From: Trematomus loennbergii
Lineage: Eukaryota > Chordata > Actinopteri > Perciformes > Nototheniidae
DNA: 64,000 bases
Direction of reading: 5' to 3'
Assembly: GCA_012861695.1 (NCBI GenBank)
Contig: JAAOOA010000116.1
Coordinates: forward strand, 25,700,970 to 25,764,969
Shown here: positions 41,441 through 54,263 of the stretch, piece by piece
How positions within the stretch are numbered: position 1 is the stretch's first letter
Layout: each line of letters starts with the position of its first letter
The notes under the pieces: model-generated
Database searches by the model: none
Told to the model about the DNA's origin: nothing
What the model saw: only the letters and a program-made list of their open reading frames with translations
Translations under genes and position numbers: made by a program

Positions 41441-41583
41441 TTATCATGCAGTACAGGGCTCTTGGCAATAAGAAAAGGTGGAGGAAAAAGGGCAATAGAG
41501 AATTCTGTGTAAATTGCTTATTTGTCAGTGTATATAATATATGTTATATCTAAAATAATACATATTATTTGTATAGCGTTTTA

Positions 41584-44219
41584 ACCATAGACTGTATATA
41601 TAAATGGACGTAGGGTCCGTGACGTCACCCATAGGATTCTGCAGAGTTGCCGAGAAGCCCTTAGTAGGCGGAGTCGGCCACTAACGGCTCGACAGTGGCG
41701 TCAGAGTTCCACTCCCGCCTGCTCCAAATAAGGGCAAAGAGGCGGAGCCGAGGCGGGACCTGCTGCCTCCGAGCTGGAAGTTCCAGAGCTAGCTCAAGCT
41801 ACCAAGCTAAGCTAACATGCTCCCATCTGCACACTGCCGTCGCATTTTACGTTTCTAAGGTAAGCGGACATGAGACTATTCAGCAAAACTATAAATAATA
41901 ATCTAAGTTGAGTTTTTAGCATAATACTTCAGAATCTTAAAATCCCTTAACGTTTGTATGCAATGTGCTAAATAAACACTGGAATCAAGCAAATATTAAT
42001 ATGTTTGCATGACATTAGTTATTTATATTTTGCCATCACTTAATTATACGTTTAATACATTTAAGTTAAGCTAAGGTACATGTGATGATAGCTAGTTAGT
42101 GCTCTTACCTGTGAGGCCTCCTCCAAACAGCATTATAACCAGACTGTATCATTAAAACTACAAGTACCAGTTCTAGATCCTTGACTTTAGACAAACAATT
42201 CAAAAGACAAAAATGTATTTGAAGGTGCCTCTTAACCTGAGATATTAGTTATACAGTAATAGTATTGACAATCTAAAAAAACTGAGCAACTCAACAGTCA
42301 ACTTTATATTTCTTATTGTCTAAAGCATTTATTATTTTCATTTTTCCCCTCTCATATTCAGTGTGGATGGATTGAGACAGCGTGGTGTCCAGAGAGCTGC
42401 AGAGACTTCAGGAGAAACCTCCGTGTGATGGACGTCCTGTCTGTTGGTTTGGAGAGGACTGAGGGTCTTTCCTCTGCGAGGAGGACCAGGCCTGATGGAG
42501 GAGCCCATGCATAGCTGATACCACCTGATCAGGCCTAGTCTGTCACTTTATTTGACTAAATGTGTTTACTTATATTTAATAGGTTTACACCTTCTGTCCA
42601 TATGTGCTTTTTATTTAAAACATGTTTGATTAACTTTTGGTTCACATTTCAATAAATTGAATTTGTATTTGCACTCCTTTTGTCCATTATTCTTACTGAA
42701 AATGTTAGATTACACATTCACATCCGACTGAAGATTGGCCCCATTTATTTGCGTTGCAAACTCTGCGGTACAAGGTACATGTTGTGAAGCTCATAAGTGA
42801 GGCAAATAGAAATAATCAGCTGATGGAGTGTAGATGTGGAAATAGGTGCATTCGATCAGCTGACTGTGTTTTCACAATAAAATAGTTTCTTAGTGAATGT
42901 CCTGTACTGGTCTTAACATCTCATAACATCAGCTTTTAATTTTCCTCTTGGATGTTTTCTTGACCCTCGAGAAAGAGGAGATGCTGAGTCGTGTCTTTCA
43001 GGCATGTCCTTTCCTAACAAAAATTACAGGAAACATAAAACATATTATTGCAGAACAAGTGTGTTATTTATGAAAGAGGTGTGTTTGTGTTTAGGGGCTG
43101 TAGATATAATTATTTTGTAATTGTAATGTTTTTTTTATTTCAACAGTGAGCTACAAAGACAATCAGATTATGAATGAACAGTATGAAATTCATCAACATT
43201 GAAATATTTTATTATCAAAATAATATTTAACTGTTATTAAAACAAGCTTGCTCTGTTGTCTCACTGAAAGAATAACTTTTACCACGTTTTTACAGACAAT
43301 ATTGAGAGATAAATAGCAGTTGTCACTATGCGTTAAATATCTTTGCCTTCAATACCTTAAATTAGAAAGCTGACAGTCATATTGCTTGTTAACATCTAAA
43401 TGTAACCCTTTGCATGGAAAAAACCCTCAACTTCACTGATGTGTAGGTGATCTAGTATTTAGTATTGTTTAATGGAATGTATAGTGTATTAAAGTCAATA
43501 CTTCATTTATTTAAACCAATATCTTTCTTGATTCTTTGTACAGTATGAAAAAAGAGTATTTGTACCTGTGCTGAAGTTCACTGCTGTGAGGAGTCCAGTT
43601 CTGTCTCTCACTCTCTGGTCCAGCCTGTCTGCATCACCTGGAACTTTAAACAAACAGATATATATGTAAAGAACCATGTGTACAAACAATATAACTTATT
43701 CTTCTGTTGAACATGTTGGATTGTGTATTGTCCGAGTCAGGGTCCTTTTTATTTTACTGTAACTTTGGAAGTTGTGTTACCAATGCTTACTGTTTATTTG
43801 ATACCAATTTGGTAATGCAATTAATAAAAACAACAAGGTTTGGGTTCGTTCTTCAGATGACTGTGATGTTAACGTGTAAGCTCAATAATGAACTCCAGCT
43901 CAACCAACCATATTGTAATATCTAAGTAATCATCTTGAAATATGACATTAATAATTGTAATATACACACATCTTATTGTGAGGTTGATTTCACATACACT
44001 ACTTCGACGTTAGCTTGTCTACATACTTGAGCATAGCCAATTTAAATTAACCTTAGCGATGCATACAGTTCCTACCTACATAATAAAATATCTCTCTAAG
44101 TTACAAGGATGACCTTATTTTATCAACCTCAAACAGAAGCCTTTTGTTCTACAGTATTATCCACTTAACGCTTAACACTTGTCTATTTCGTTTTAACCTT
44201 TATATATACAGTCTATGGT
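41584..44219. mobile_element. Long repeat with 19-bp inverted ends ACCATAGACTGTATATATA
   Basis: The two ends are exact complements over 19 bases and TTTA flanks both sides. Inside lie GCTCCAAATAAGGGCAAAGA (41722) and an exon-like block at 42360-42520, with CAATAAA at about 42653. The block has no frame that I recognise. Fish genomes carry many copies of this end type. Similar material continues to about 44900, so the flank may be an older member of the same group. Confidence 0.65.
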
Positions 44220-44943
44220 TTTAAGTTAACTTGGAGGCTAAGATTAGCATCGTTAGCACCGATGTAGCTACCACTCGCTTACACGCTAACCCAAGCCTTA
44301 ACATTCATTACGTAGCTGATTGAAATCATAAACACATAAATAAAGTACTCGAATTTCACTTACCGCAAAACGGCATTCATGCACCGTCTGTTTTAACCGC
44401 AGAGCGAGTCACAATAGTCCGATATATAAGCATGAAGAACAAACAAACACGGCCGGGGTCAAGTTGTGTTCCCTGGATGAACTGAGCAGGCAGAGTCCCT
44501 GTAGCTTCACGGAGACGGAGCAGCTAGCAGAGAGACAAGAAGCTAACAGCAGCAGTCACTTGACAGAGCTGTCACTCAATGTGACCACGCCCTAATTTAT
44601 GCAAAAACTTTAAGACCTAATATAAATAAAAGGGTCATGTTAGAAAACAATTCACTCACAGATTCATAATCATGAAGGTGGAATCTAACTATATCATAAT
44701 AATATTTATTGCATCCAGGGCTAGAAACATTTTTTTTCTGCTGTGAAATTGGGCATTTTAACATGGGGGTCTATGGAAATTGCTCCTTTCTGCAGTCATC
44801 GCCTATCGGCCAATATATGAACTGCAGTTTGTGGCACTTCCGTATTGGCGTCCCGGCTCTTCCCCAGAGTTTGCCGCTTGGTTTTAACATACTCAACACT
44901 TTAAAGAGTCAACATTCACAAGACATCATTAAAGCAACACACT
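44220..44943. other. Noncoding, repeat-like
   Basis: Includes GGGGTCTATGGAAATTGCTC and TTTGTGGCACTTCCG near 44765-44850, of the type seen in the fish repeat group that also includes the previous element. I see no gene. Confidence 0.4.
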
Positions 44944-45837
44944 TTAAAGATCCCATGTCATGGCCATTTCTACTGATCATAATTCCATTGTTGAGGTATA
45001 CTAAAATAGATTTATACTGTGCAATTTTCCAAACTCACATTGGTTTCTCATACAGCATCTCTGTAAAGTATGTGTATTCACCGGTATTCACTCTCTGTCC
45101 TAAACGGCTTGTTGGAGCTCCTGACCCCCACTCCCTGTGAGCCCAGTGTGCTCTGATTGGTCGTGACGTTGAGAGGCTCGTTGCTGCTCGCAGCTGCAAG
45201 GAGCAGACAGGCTTCCGTGTCGGCGATACAGCGAGAACAAGCAAAACTCATCCTGAGCACACACAAACACTCACAGCCGAAGTAAAAACAATAAGTGTGG
45301 CTTGATATTGAGTAAGAAAAAGGTTTATAACGCTGTGAGCATGGGTCTGCGGAGAGCATTTCTCCGCGATCCCAACGTAGTAGCCCGAAAAACGTTTACC
45401 CATTTAAACAGTCGTGGTAGATACCTTGTTTGTTTTAAACATCATAAATACACAAACGATAATGAATACTTACAGGTTGTGTACACGAATCTCCCGCTGG
45501 TCCAAACAAAGTAGGAACAGCATCGTTCTTCAGTGCCCTACGCTGTACATATCCGGCATGAATCGCTGAAAGGTTTGGGAAGCTTTGTTTCGTGAAAGGC
45601 TGGCAGAGGGTGTGGCCTCTGGGTATTCACACGTCACAGTACCCAGGAAGAAAACATTGGAAAATGAGAAATCTCCAACGAGGCGTTTTGGGGAGGTCTT
45701 TTCTGTGTTAGAGTTGTACTCGCTACAGGGTGTACTTTGAGGGTTTTTGACTCTGCAGACCATTTACATGCATAAAAACCTTCATAACACACAAGGGGAC
45801 GGGTAATAACCGGAAAAGCATGACATGGGACCTTTAA
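44944..45837. mobile_element. TTAA-flanked element, 894-bp member
   Basis: TTAA bounds the inverted ends AGATCCCATGTCATGGC and GCATGACATGGGACCT. The interior matches the larger member at 49477-52325: CACATTGGTTTC(T/G)CATACAGC, CTCCAACGAGGCGTTTTGGG and CATAACACACAAGGGGACGG. No transposase is encoded. Confidence 0.8.
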
Positions 45838-45867
45838 ATACATAAAACACAACTTTATTGACAACTA

Positions 45868-47358
45868 GAGAATGCAATTCCTGAAGAAATTGCTAGTGGG
45901 AATGCTTTATGCTGAAAAGCTGACGCTGAATTGCTATGCTGAAATGTAATGTGTAAGAAGAAAGTGAAGAATTTTGATTGAAATGATACATGAACACTGG
46001 GGGCTTGAATGTGTGATGAGAGAAAAAAATAAAGTAAAAAGGCTTGGAAAAGCAGCAGAATATTTGAACTGCAAACTTTTGAACTAACTTGATGGCGAAT
46101 GATCTGTCGCCATGCCAACGGCATTTGATGACATCCCATAATACGCTTAGATGCGTTGATGGCTGCATCGTTACCAAACCTGTGAAGTTTTGGGCCGTTT
46201 GGAGCATTTTCACTGAAGTTATGAGAAAACCGTGTTTCATGGTGAGCATTGTGTTGCCATGGCAACGGCATGTCCCGTAGATGTCTTCACGGCTGGACTG
46301 TTAGCACACATGTGAAGTTTGAGCACTTTTTGAACATTTTCATCGGAGTTATAGCGACATCATGTTTTATGGCGAGGGATGCGTTTCCATAGAAACGGCA
46401 TATGATGAAACCCCATAATTGACGTAGAGCTGTTGAGGGCTGGACCGGTGATATACAAGCAAAGTTTGGGGGACGATCGGACCGTGTCCATTGGACTTAC
46501 AGCGACATCGTGTTTCATGGCTAGTGGTCTGTCGCCATGGCAACGGCATTTGATGACATCTCAAAACTGTCCCGTAGATGTCTTCACGGCTGGACTGTTA
46601 GCACACATGTGAAGTTTGAGCACTTTTTGAACATTTTCATAGGAGTTATACATTACATTAGGAGGTTACATTACTCTCTCTCTTCTCTTGATCGCCCTCT
46701 CTCTCTCTCTTCTCTTGATCTTCGGCATATGATGATGACACCCCATAATTGACGTAGAGCTGTTGAGGGCAGGACCATTAACCTTTATCTGAAGTCTGCT
46801 GCTCTGAGCATGTCAGTTGGAGTGATGACATCATCGTGTTCCATGACACAGGTGTTTATATTTGAGCTAACGAGCTCTGCAGAGATCAAAGGTTTCCATT
46901 GTTCTGAATGAGAGATAAACCTCTTACATGTGAACGTTTTGTCGAATAACCGTAACAGATATCTGTGAAATTTCAAAACGTGAAGCATGTCAAGGAAGTT
47001 GAGTATCTGAAGTGTAATTTTTGTGTACTTTCAGGTTTCTGAGTGAAAGTATGAATGAACAGTTAGCAGTTGAAGTCGCATGAAGATTTGTTGAAGTCTG
47101 AAGAATATCTCCATTGACTTCAATAGTTAAATATTTGATGAATTATGGGATGTATCTCTGGAATTATGAAAGTTATGAATGAGAAAAGTAATAGCCTGCG
47201 ATTCCCGACCGAGCTGAACGTTTTGATGTTTGAACGGAGTTTCTGCGATGTTGAATGTGGGAGGAGAAGAGGGACAAAATAAGTCGGCGGAATAATAATA
47301 ATAAACTTTTTGTCCGTAGCATAACATATAGTTGGAATGCTGTATCAGCATTCCACTA
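45868..47358. repeat. Modular interspersed repeat with duplicated internal blocks
   Basis: Starts AATGCAATTCCTGAAG and ends ATGCTGTATCAGCATTCCAC. A block of about 75 bp with GTCTTCACGGCTGGACTGTT and TTTGAGCACTTTTTGAACAT occurs at 46273-46345 and again at 46570-46650. CATAATTGACGTAGAGCTGT occurs near 46420 and 46745. Open frames are accidental. Confidence 0.6.
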
Positions 47359-47419
47359 AATAAACAAGTTTAAATGATTTGTTATTGGTTGTGATCATAT
47401 TCTAAAGATGTTTGGATTA

Positions 47420-47600
47420 TTGAAAAGTATACAGCTCTCTTTCATGAGTGTTGAGAGCTGTATCCATCAATTCATTTTGTGCTCAAAGTGCTCCAGATTG
47501 ATGCATTTCACTTCAACATTTAAAAACAATCTTCCCGGGGGTGCATGCCCCGGACCTCCTAGAGGAGGTGAGGTCCACCCCCAAATAAAGCAGGTTAAAA
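47420..47600 (-). repeat. Inverted copy of the 35.2-35.4 kb repeat
   Basis: Read on the minus strand, it matches 35228-35400 (CACCTCCTCTAGGAGG-like text, CCCGGGAAGATT, the segment with GATGCATTTC-complement). The copies are about 12 kb apart and in opposite orientation. Confidence 0.55.
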
Positions 47601-47970
47601 TAATTAAATTGAATACATGTTCTTTTAGTAAACACTGAAAACGGGTCCCACAGACCCAAACAGCACACAAAGGTTAAAGGTAAGCATATCATAATGTTAA
47701 AATGTGCTAAATATATACACTGCAAAAAAACAAAAAAAGAGGAGTAAAAGTAGCCCCCGACTTGTTTTATTTTTTGAAAGTAGCCCTCACCCTAAAAAAG
47801 GTTGGTGACCCCTGTGCTAGCGGGTCCTAATTCACAGTTTTTCTGGCCCCATAAAATCGTGGTTCTAGGGCCAGGAACAACCAGGCTGAGTATGTGACGT
47901 CAACACTCTCGAGTGCTGATTGGTCAGAGAGCATCGTCACAATCGGCGCACAAGATAATCCCTAGCGTCG

Positions 47971-47983
47971 CATATATATATAG
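47971..47983 (+). promoter_or_regulatory. TATA-like box before the Myb/SANT gene
   Basis: CATATATATATAG lies about 45 bases before the ATG at 48024, and the region upstream has ATTGG (47919, a CCAAT box in reverse). It may be the transposon gene promoter. Confidence 0.45.
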
Positions 47984-48023
47984 CGAAGCTTGCAGCATTT
48001 TTGTTAACAGAGGAGCTACAAAA

Positions 48024-48850
48024 ATGGCAAAGAAAAGCACGCCGTGGTCGGTCGAGGAAGTGACGAAGTTCCTACATTACATTGCAGATGATAAGATCCA
48101 GCGGGAGCTCGACAGGACAACTCGCAATAAAAGTGTTTCAGGAGGTCTCTACACGGATGTCCACAAGCGGTTACTCGAGGACTGTCGTGCAGTGTAGGGA
48201 AAAACTCAAAAAGATGAAGAGTGAATATCGCTTCGTCAAAGATAATAACAACACGAGGGGTGCCAGTAGGAAAAACTGGAAGTGGTTTGAGCTAATGGAC
48301 ACCATTTATGGCTAGCGTTCGGAGGGAGGGAGGCCTGGACTCAGCAACAGCGTTACTGGAGTCTCTGCATGGTACGTTTTTGCTAACGCTCTGTTATTTG
48401 CTTGAAAGCGTTGTGTCCCTATCTGTTCTAAAGCTCACTTCTAACAAATAAGTCTATTTTATCCTTACATTTATGTTTGACAACCCATGCTTTTATGGAG
48501 CCCCGAAGGCTAGCTAGCTAGCTAAGGCAGATAGCATTAGCTAGAGCTATTGTTTGCTAACACCATATGTGCCATTGTTTACGTTCAGTTTTTCTTTTCT
48601 ATAGTTGTTGTTGCTATTTATAGTATTGTGCTGCAGTAGTTTGTGGAATTAACAAGTCATGTTTCTGTTCTAGGTGATTACATTGGGACTAGCGAGGAGG
48701 AACAGTCCCGAACAACGTCCTCAGCATCAACATCCTCCACATCAACTCCAACAGAACAAACTCCAAGTCGACCACAGACGGAACAAACCCCAACACGAGC
48801 ACAGACACCAACGCCAAGTGCCAGCTCGACACCGCTGCGTGTGGTTCTAG
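48024..48850 (+). pseudogene. Myb/SANT-like DNA-binding transposon gene, two exons
   Basis: Exon 1 starts MAKKSTPWSVEEVTKFLHYI and, after a frame shift at about 48135, continues with CREKLKKMKSEYRFVKDNNN and NWKWFELMDTIYG. The Trp residues and spacing fit a Myb/SANT-like (trihelix-type) domain. A further shift near 48305 leads to GGLDSATALLESLH and a donor GTACGT at 48372. Exon 2 (48674-48850, after TTCTAG) encodes DYIGTSEEEQSRTTSS and a Ser/Thr/Pro-rich segment with two TEQTP repeats, then a donor GTAAGA. This is the plan of PIF/Harbinger partner proteins. Two frame shifts make it inactive as written. Confidence 0.75.
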
Positions 48851-48879
48851 GTAAGAAATAGGCTGGAATTGTGACTTTT

Positions 48880-49476
48880 TTTAAACTTTAGATCAACCAT
48901 CGTCAGTAAGTAAAATAAGCCAGGAAAGCCCAGATTTTAACCTCTTTTATCAAACCAGCAGCTCCTAATAGCAAAGTCTTAAACCTGGTAGAAGAAAATT
49001 CCAAAATGTGGACATCCTAAAGGGACATTATACTGACCTCCTTAACCCTTTGGAGTCCTGGGCTAATTTGGCCGTTTTCGCATACTTTTGATTTGTCTTA
49101 CTAAACCCCATTAAGAAATGTTTGGCATGTCAATGTTTGGTATCTTTTTTTAAGGACAACCTCACCTATATAACCTGAATTTTTTTTTCTTTTGTTTGAG
49201 ATACTATATCAACATTTTGGACCCAAAATCACAAGAAAACGTAAAACAGGACATTATCTTTTATATAGGTAACACAAACAGGCACAACGAAACAATTTGA
49301 AATCTGGAAATATATACATGGGATGTCACTATGATAATGTGAAAGTTTGATTGAGGTAGCATGAACCTATATACACATGTTATGAACAAATAACAGGTGT
49401 ATCCATAGGCGTTTTTTCCTCATTTCTCAAGTTCTGTCAACAGTGACACAGTAGGCACAACAAAACATTTAAAAGC
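48880..49476. other. Noncoding, repeat-like
   Basis: CCTTAACCCTTTGGAGTCCT near 49041 resembles the end of a common fish DNA element. The sequence is otherwise AT-rich without gene features. Confidence 0.4.
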
Positions 49477-49856
49477 TTAAAGGGCCCATGTCATGGCCAT
49501 TTCCACTGATCATAATTACATTGTTGAGGTATACTAAAATAGATTTATACTGTGCAATTTTCCAAACTCACATTGGTTTCGCATACAGCATCTCTGTAAA
49601 GTATGTGTATTCAGCAGTATTCACTCTCTCCACTAAACGACTCGTTGGAGCTCTTGCCCCCCCCTCCCTGTGAGCCTAGTGTGCTCCGATTGGTCAGCTC
49701 GGCCACTCTGTTCTGATTAGTCAACCACCAGAGAGGCTCCGCCTAACGTTTTTTCGGCTCGCTCTCAGAACATCAGTCTTATAATGGCGTCGGTACAGCC
49801 GTATATTTTATACGCTAACTAACCGAACTGTACCTACAACTGTTGTTATAGAAGAG

Positions 49857-50138
49857 TGTGACGGCCCCAGGGCCTTTGTGCAGGTGTGTTGCAGGTCTTA
49901 CGATGGGGTGGAGCTGAAGAGGCTAATCAGCGCGATCACGGACACCTGGCCGGAGCCGAGGTGCTATTAAGCCCAGCTGCCCAGAGTCTCTCTCCAAAGC
50001 GGCTGCAGAAGGACGAACTGGCGATCCTCTCCCCTCGACCACCTATCTCTGCATTTACCACAATAAATGTGCCGTGGTTTTGTAAACTCGTGTATGTCTC
50101 CTTGTCTTTCCGTTGTGGCCTACGAGCCGGTCATAACA
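49857..50138. mobile_element. Solo LTR, 282 bp, 5-bp target duplication
   Basis: It starts TGTGACGGCCCCAGGGCC and ends CCGGTCATAACA. AAGAG flanks both sides exactly (49852-49856 and 50139-50143). AATAAATGTGCCGTGG supplies a polyadenylation signal near 50062. The 5-bp duplication and short length fit a Ty3/Gypsy-type LTR retrotransposon whose body was lost by LTR recombination. Confidence 0.85.
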
Positions 50139-50559
50139 AAGAGTAAGTTATTTTTACCTGTAATAAACTACTACTGTTTGATGAGAAATCAAATCATGGT
50201 TTGCTATATATGAATGATATGTTATAGGAGCAAATAATTCAGGGAAGAAAGGATAGGCCTACTAAGTATTTCCATTAAACTTTATTTTTAGAAATGTACA
50301 AAATGAACATAAATATACATATATACACGGTATATCATCCATTCCTCCCGTTGTCGGCATCTTGCCTCGCAGCCGGGGCTTTTTAGGACGATGCTCAGTG
50401 TGGTAGTCCCGTCATGTATTGTCCGCAGGATCTGGCTGGACGAAATCAAATGCAAATCACAAAATATTAGAGAAACTTAGTTGTTTTAGATTCGTTAGTA
50501 GTAGTTGTGGTAGGAGTGTGGATCTAAATCCATCTATATAATCAACAGTAAGCTTGCCA

Positions 50560-51620
50560 GCTAATATGCTAACCTAGCTTTGTTTACCTTGGTAGCTAAC
50601 ACGATATGAACGCTAGCTCGGAGGAACGGCAACTATAATGTAGTGTAATAAAACTACTATGAACAAAAGCTAGTGGTTCATATTAGGCTAGCAATAACGT
50701 GTTTATAATTGCAATCTTATACGGGTAGTCTGCTACGTTCGGTCATACAATGTTTCCCGCTAGCATGTATAGCTAGCCTCGTTAGCTATACATGCTATCA
50801 GCGTCGGAGGAAAGCTAACTGTAATGTACAGTCCTTTGGGGGTCTGTGACGGGCAAAGGGGATTTCCTCCGAGCTAATATGAACGTTAGCTCGGAGGAAC
50901 GGCAACTATAATGGAGTGTAATAAAACTACTATGAACAAAAGCTAGTGGTTCAGGCTAGCAATAACATGTTTATAATTGCAATCTTATACGGGTAGTCTG
51001 CTACGTTCGGTCATTCATTGTAACTTGCATGAATACATTGTTTTGCGCTAGCATGTATAGCTAGCCTCGTTAGCTATACATGCAGTATGTACATGTACTG
51101 TCACAATGTACGGTAAATCACCCGGAGTATACTGTATGAGTATTCCGTGTGACTGCAGACATTCTCCTGCCATGACAAACATGTAAGGCCATCTGCTGAC
51201 ATTGTAGTTGATATATTTAAACGCTAGCAACGTCGTTAGCCCAGTAAGCTGGGCTTGTTTAGTGTAATAAAACCACTATGAACAAAAGCTAGTGATTCAT
51301 ATTAGGCTAGCAAGAACGTGTTTACAATTGCAATCTTATACGGGTAGTCTGCTACATTCATTGTAGCTGGCATAACACAAATGTTTTTCCGAGCAAACCC
51401 ATGTCTAGCTCCGTTGGTTAGCTCGGTAGCATACACGCTACGCCAGCTATAATGTAATTACGTTTCGCGACTGACCGTACGGCAAATCACCCGGAGTATA
51501 CTGTCTATGAGTATTTGTGTGTGAATGCAGACATTCTCCTGCTATGAGATACATGTATGTAAGGCCATCTGCTGATATTAGAGTTGATATGGAAACGCTA
51601 GCAACTTAGTTAGCACAGTT
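50560..51620. repeat. Long-period tandem region (three and two copies of two modules)
   Basis: One module with ACTATGAACAAAAGCTAGTG and CAATCTTATACGGGTAGTCT recurs near 50633, 50904 and 51255. A second with CACCCGGAGTATACTGT and AAGGCCATCTGCTGA recurs near 51118 and 51488. The step is 270-370 bp. Many GCTAGC and CTAGCTA motifs occur. It is noncoding. Confidence 0.8.
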
Positions 51621-52325
51621 AGCACTGGCTTAGCATCCGAACATGTTTACACATTTAACAGTCGGTAGATCTTGTTTGATAAATACACAAATAACAATGC
51701 AAACTTACAGGTTGTGTACCCGAATCTTCCCCTGCTCCAAACGGTCCAAACAAACTAGGAATAGCATCGTCCTTCAGTTTCAAAATGCTGTGCATATCCG
51801 GCCTCAAACTGGGCAATGTTTTGGAAGCTTTCGTCTGTGAAATGACGGTTCTTCGAACCTCTGAAGGAACAGTGTTAAAAAGACATTTCAACCACTGACT
51901 TCGTCGTGGTTCTTCCGTCGGTAGGACAAACAGCTCAGATTTCTCCTCACATTTCAGGAAACAGGTCCTTGGCATTTGCATGACTGGATCGATTGTGAAC
52001 TGAACCAGAGCTTCCAACAGTAAATGTTAGGCTGGCAGAGGGTGCGGCCAGCGCCGCTGGGTGTGGCCATAGCTCTTCGGGATTGGTCCATTCGTTCCGG
52101 GTACCGCATGACATCATGCCGTACCCGGAACTAAATGGAAGACTCAAATGGGCAGTGACGTATCTCCAACGAGGCGTTTTGGGGAGGATTTTTCTGTGTT
52201 AGTTTTACTCGCTACAGGGTGTACTTTGAGGGTTTTGACTCTGCACACCGTTTACATGCATAAAAACCTTCATAACACACAAGGGGACGGGTAATAACCG
52301 GAAAAGCATGACATGGGAGCTTTAA

Positions 52326-54259
52326 ATAATGTACATGGGATTTCATTCTGATAAGGCAAAAGTGTTATTATAAATATAACACAAATATTATATATACACA
52401 TTATCTACAAATATCAGTTTTTCTGTCTTTATCTGTGCTCGCTTCAAAGCAGTTTCTGTCAACTACGACCAAGCCCCAGGAAGTGCGCCGGACTCAGATG
52501 AAAATATTCGTGGTGGCCAAACGGCGGTACTACACTTCCGTTTGGTTGCCAGGCCCGGAAACACTTTTTCCCATTGATTTACATGTGGAAAGAGTGGTCT
52601 GTAAATCGTTGGATATTTTTTTTTAAACTAAATAAACTACCCAGTATGAACACTTGTATAGCCCTTATTAAAAACATTCGTTCCTCAAGTTGTAAAAATG
52701 TGCTAATAACGTTATTCTGAGAGTTATTTCCCTCTGCATTATGAACGCGCATCTAACCCACGGGACCGCGCCGCCCGGCACGTTCATGTGATGTGACGTG
52801 TTCAGTACTACATGAGTTTTACCTTTACCCATGGATGCACAATAAGAACGGACCCATATCGCCTTACTGCCAGCCCACGGAGCTGTAATAATGGATATAT
52901 TGCACATGTTTGCTGTGATTCATCATTTGTAAAATATTATACTACATGGGCTGTATGATGTAAATCTTGTATTAAATAAAGTTAATATTACCGACGTAGA
53001 TTAACGTCCCTGTAGCTTCTTATTGCACTTGCAATATACCATTAAAGGAGTTGAACATTGCTGTTGCTATTACTATAATACCACGCAGGGATAAACCAGA
53101 GTTTACAACCTTTGCATGTGGGCACAACACGTTTTGACCAGATGAATTAGCTATACCATATGATATCGCCCGAGGAAGTCGTCATACTTATACATATATA
53201 AATAAAGATATATGTGTCAAAGCTCTAATCAAATTAACAGTTGTATTAATTATACTTGTATATGTATATATATATAATGTATATAGCCTGTGTTGTATAT
53301 TTATGCACACAAATGAACAACCTTGTGTGTGTCAAATAACAAGTTGTATTGTAGTGTTTATTTTAGTGTGTTTTATGCTTATCCACATTTGATTTCAGAG
53401 CACAGGAGAATGCTGGGCACAACATAAAGCTCAACAGTGAAGCTGGCAATGCTGGACAAAACCATCTAGAGTTATATTTATTCAGCTGAAAAAGTCAAAG
53501 CTCTACGAAAATGTAATTAAAAATACATAAGCATTTCAGGTAGAAATCAGCATTTATATAGAAATTCACAAAAATAAGAAATGAAACCTAAAAGAGTGTT
53601 ACAAAATGTATACCTCTGATGGCTGGCATAGTAGAACTAGGTGAAAAAAATAGTGACAACAATTTTTAATACAATTTATATAGATTAAAAGGTAATATTG
53701 ATTACAATGATTCTATTAAAAAATCCACCAAACATGATCAACAGGAAAGCCCTCTGAAGGCATGTTATGGTTTGAAAAAAAGTTGAGGATGTGGTCCAGA
53801 TAATTAAATCAGGAGAGACTTCATTTTGTTTAAAGAACATTTATTGACACATGTCATAAGATAAATGTTAAGTCTTTGGCGATTAGACCCCGATCCTGAA
53901 ATCGTATATCTAAAGGGGGAAATGCAGCCGTGAGCATATAGGGAACCCCCCGGGGTCTAGACACTGGTGATGATGCTGAAGATCTGGATTTGATGAGGAG
54001 ATGGGATGAAGAGGAGATGTGATGAGAAATGCTGTTTTCACCCCAAACCTCTGCTGCTGAATGATTTATATATTGTTACTAAAAGTGCTTGTCTTTGATA
54101 TTATAATGATTAACCAGAAAGTCACTCTTTGTGAGATTTATTTGTTCACATTTTTCCCAGCCACAAGATGATTTCATTCATTGGAGGCCTCAAAGCTGGG
54201 TAAAGGTATTGATGCACGGATCAATGCAATCCTTTACAACAGCATTCCACTATGGTTGG
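52326..54259. other. No feature recognised
   Basis: Mostly AT-rich. A minus-strand TCAATAAATGTTC near 53830 could be a polyadenylation signal of something reading leftwards, but no coding exon is evident. I call no gene. Confidence 0.4.
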
Positions 54260-54263
54260 GGAT

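Larger units (their letters stand above)
49477..52325. mobile_element. TTAA-flanked element, 2849-bp member
   Basis: TTAA bounds AGGGCCCATGTCATGGC and GCATGACATGGGAGCT. It shares both ends and several internal blocks with the 894-bp member at 44944. The extra length is a 282-bp solo LTR (49857-50138) and a long-period tandem region (50560-51620). No transposase frame is recognisable. Confidence 0.8.

Noticed and set aside
53820..54060. 3' end of a host gene on the minus strand
   Set aside because: A lone AATAAA-like signal without any recognisable exon is not enough.
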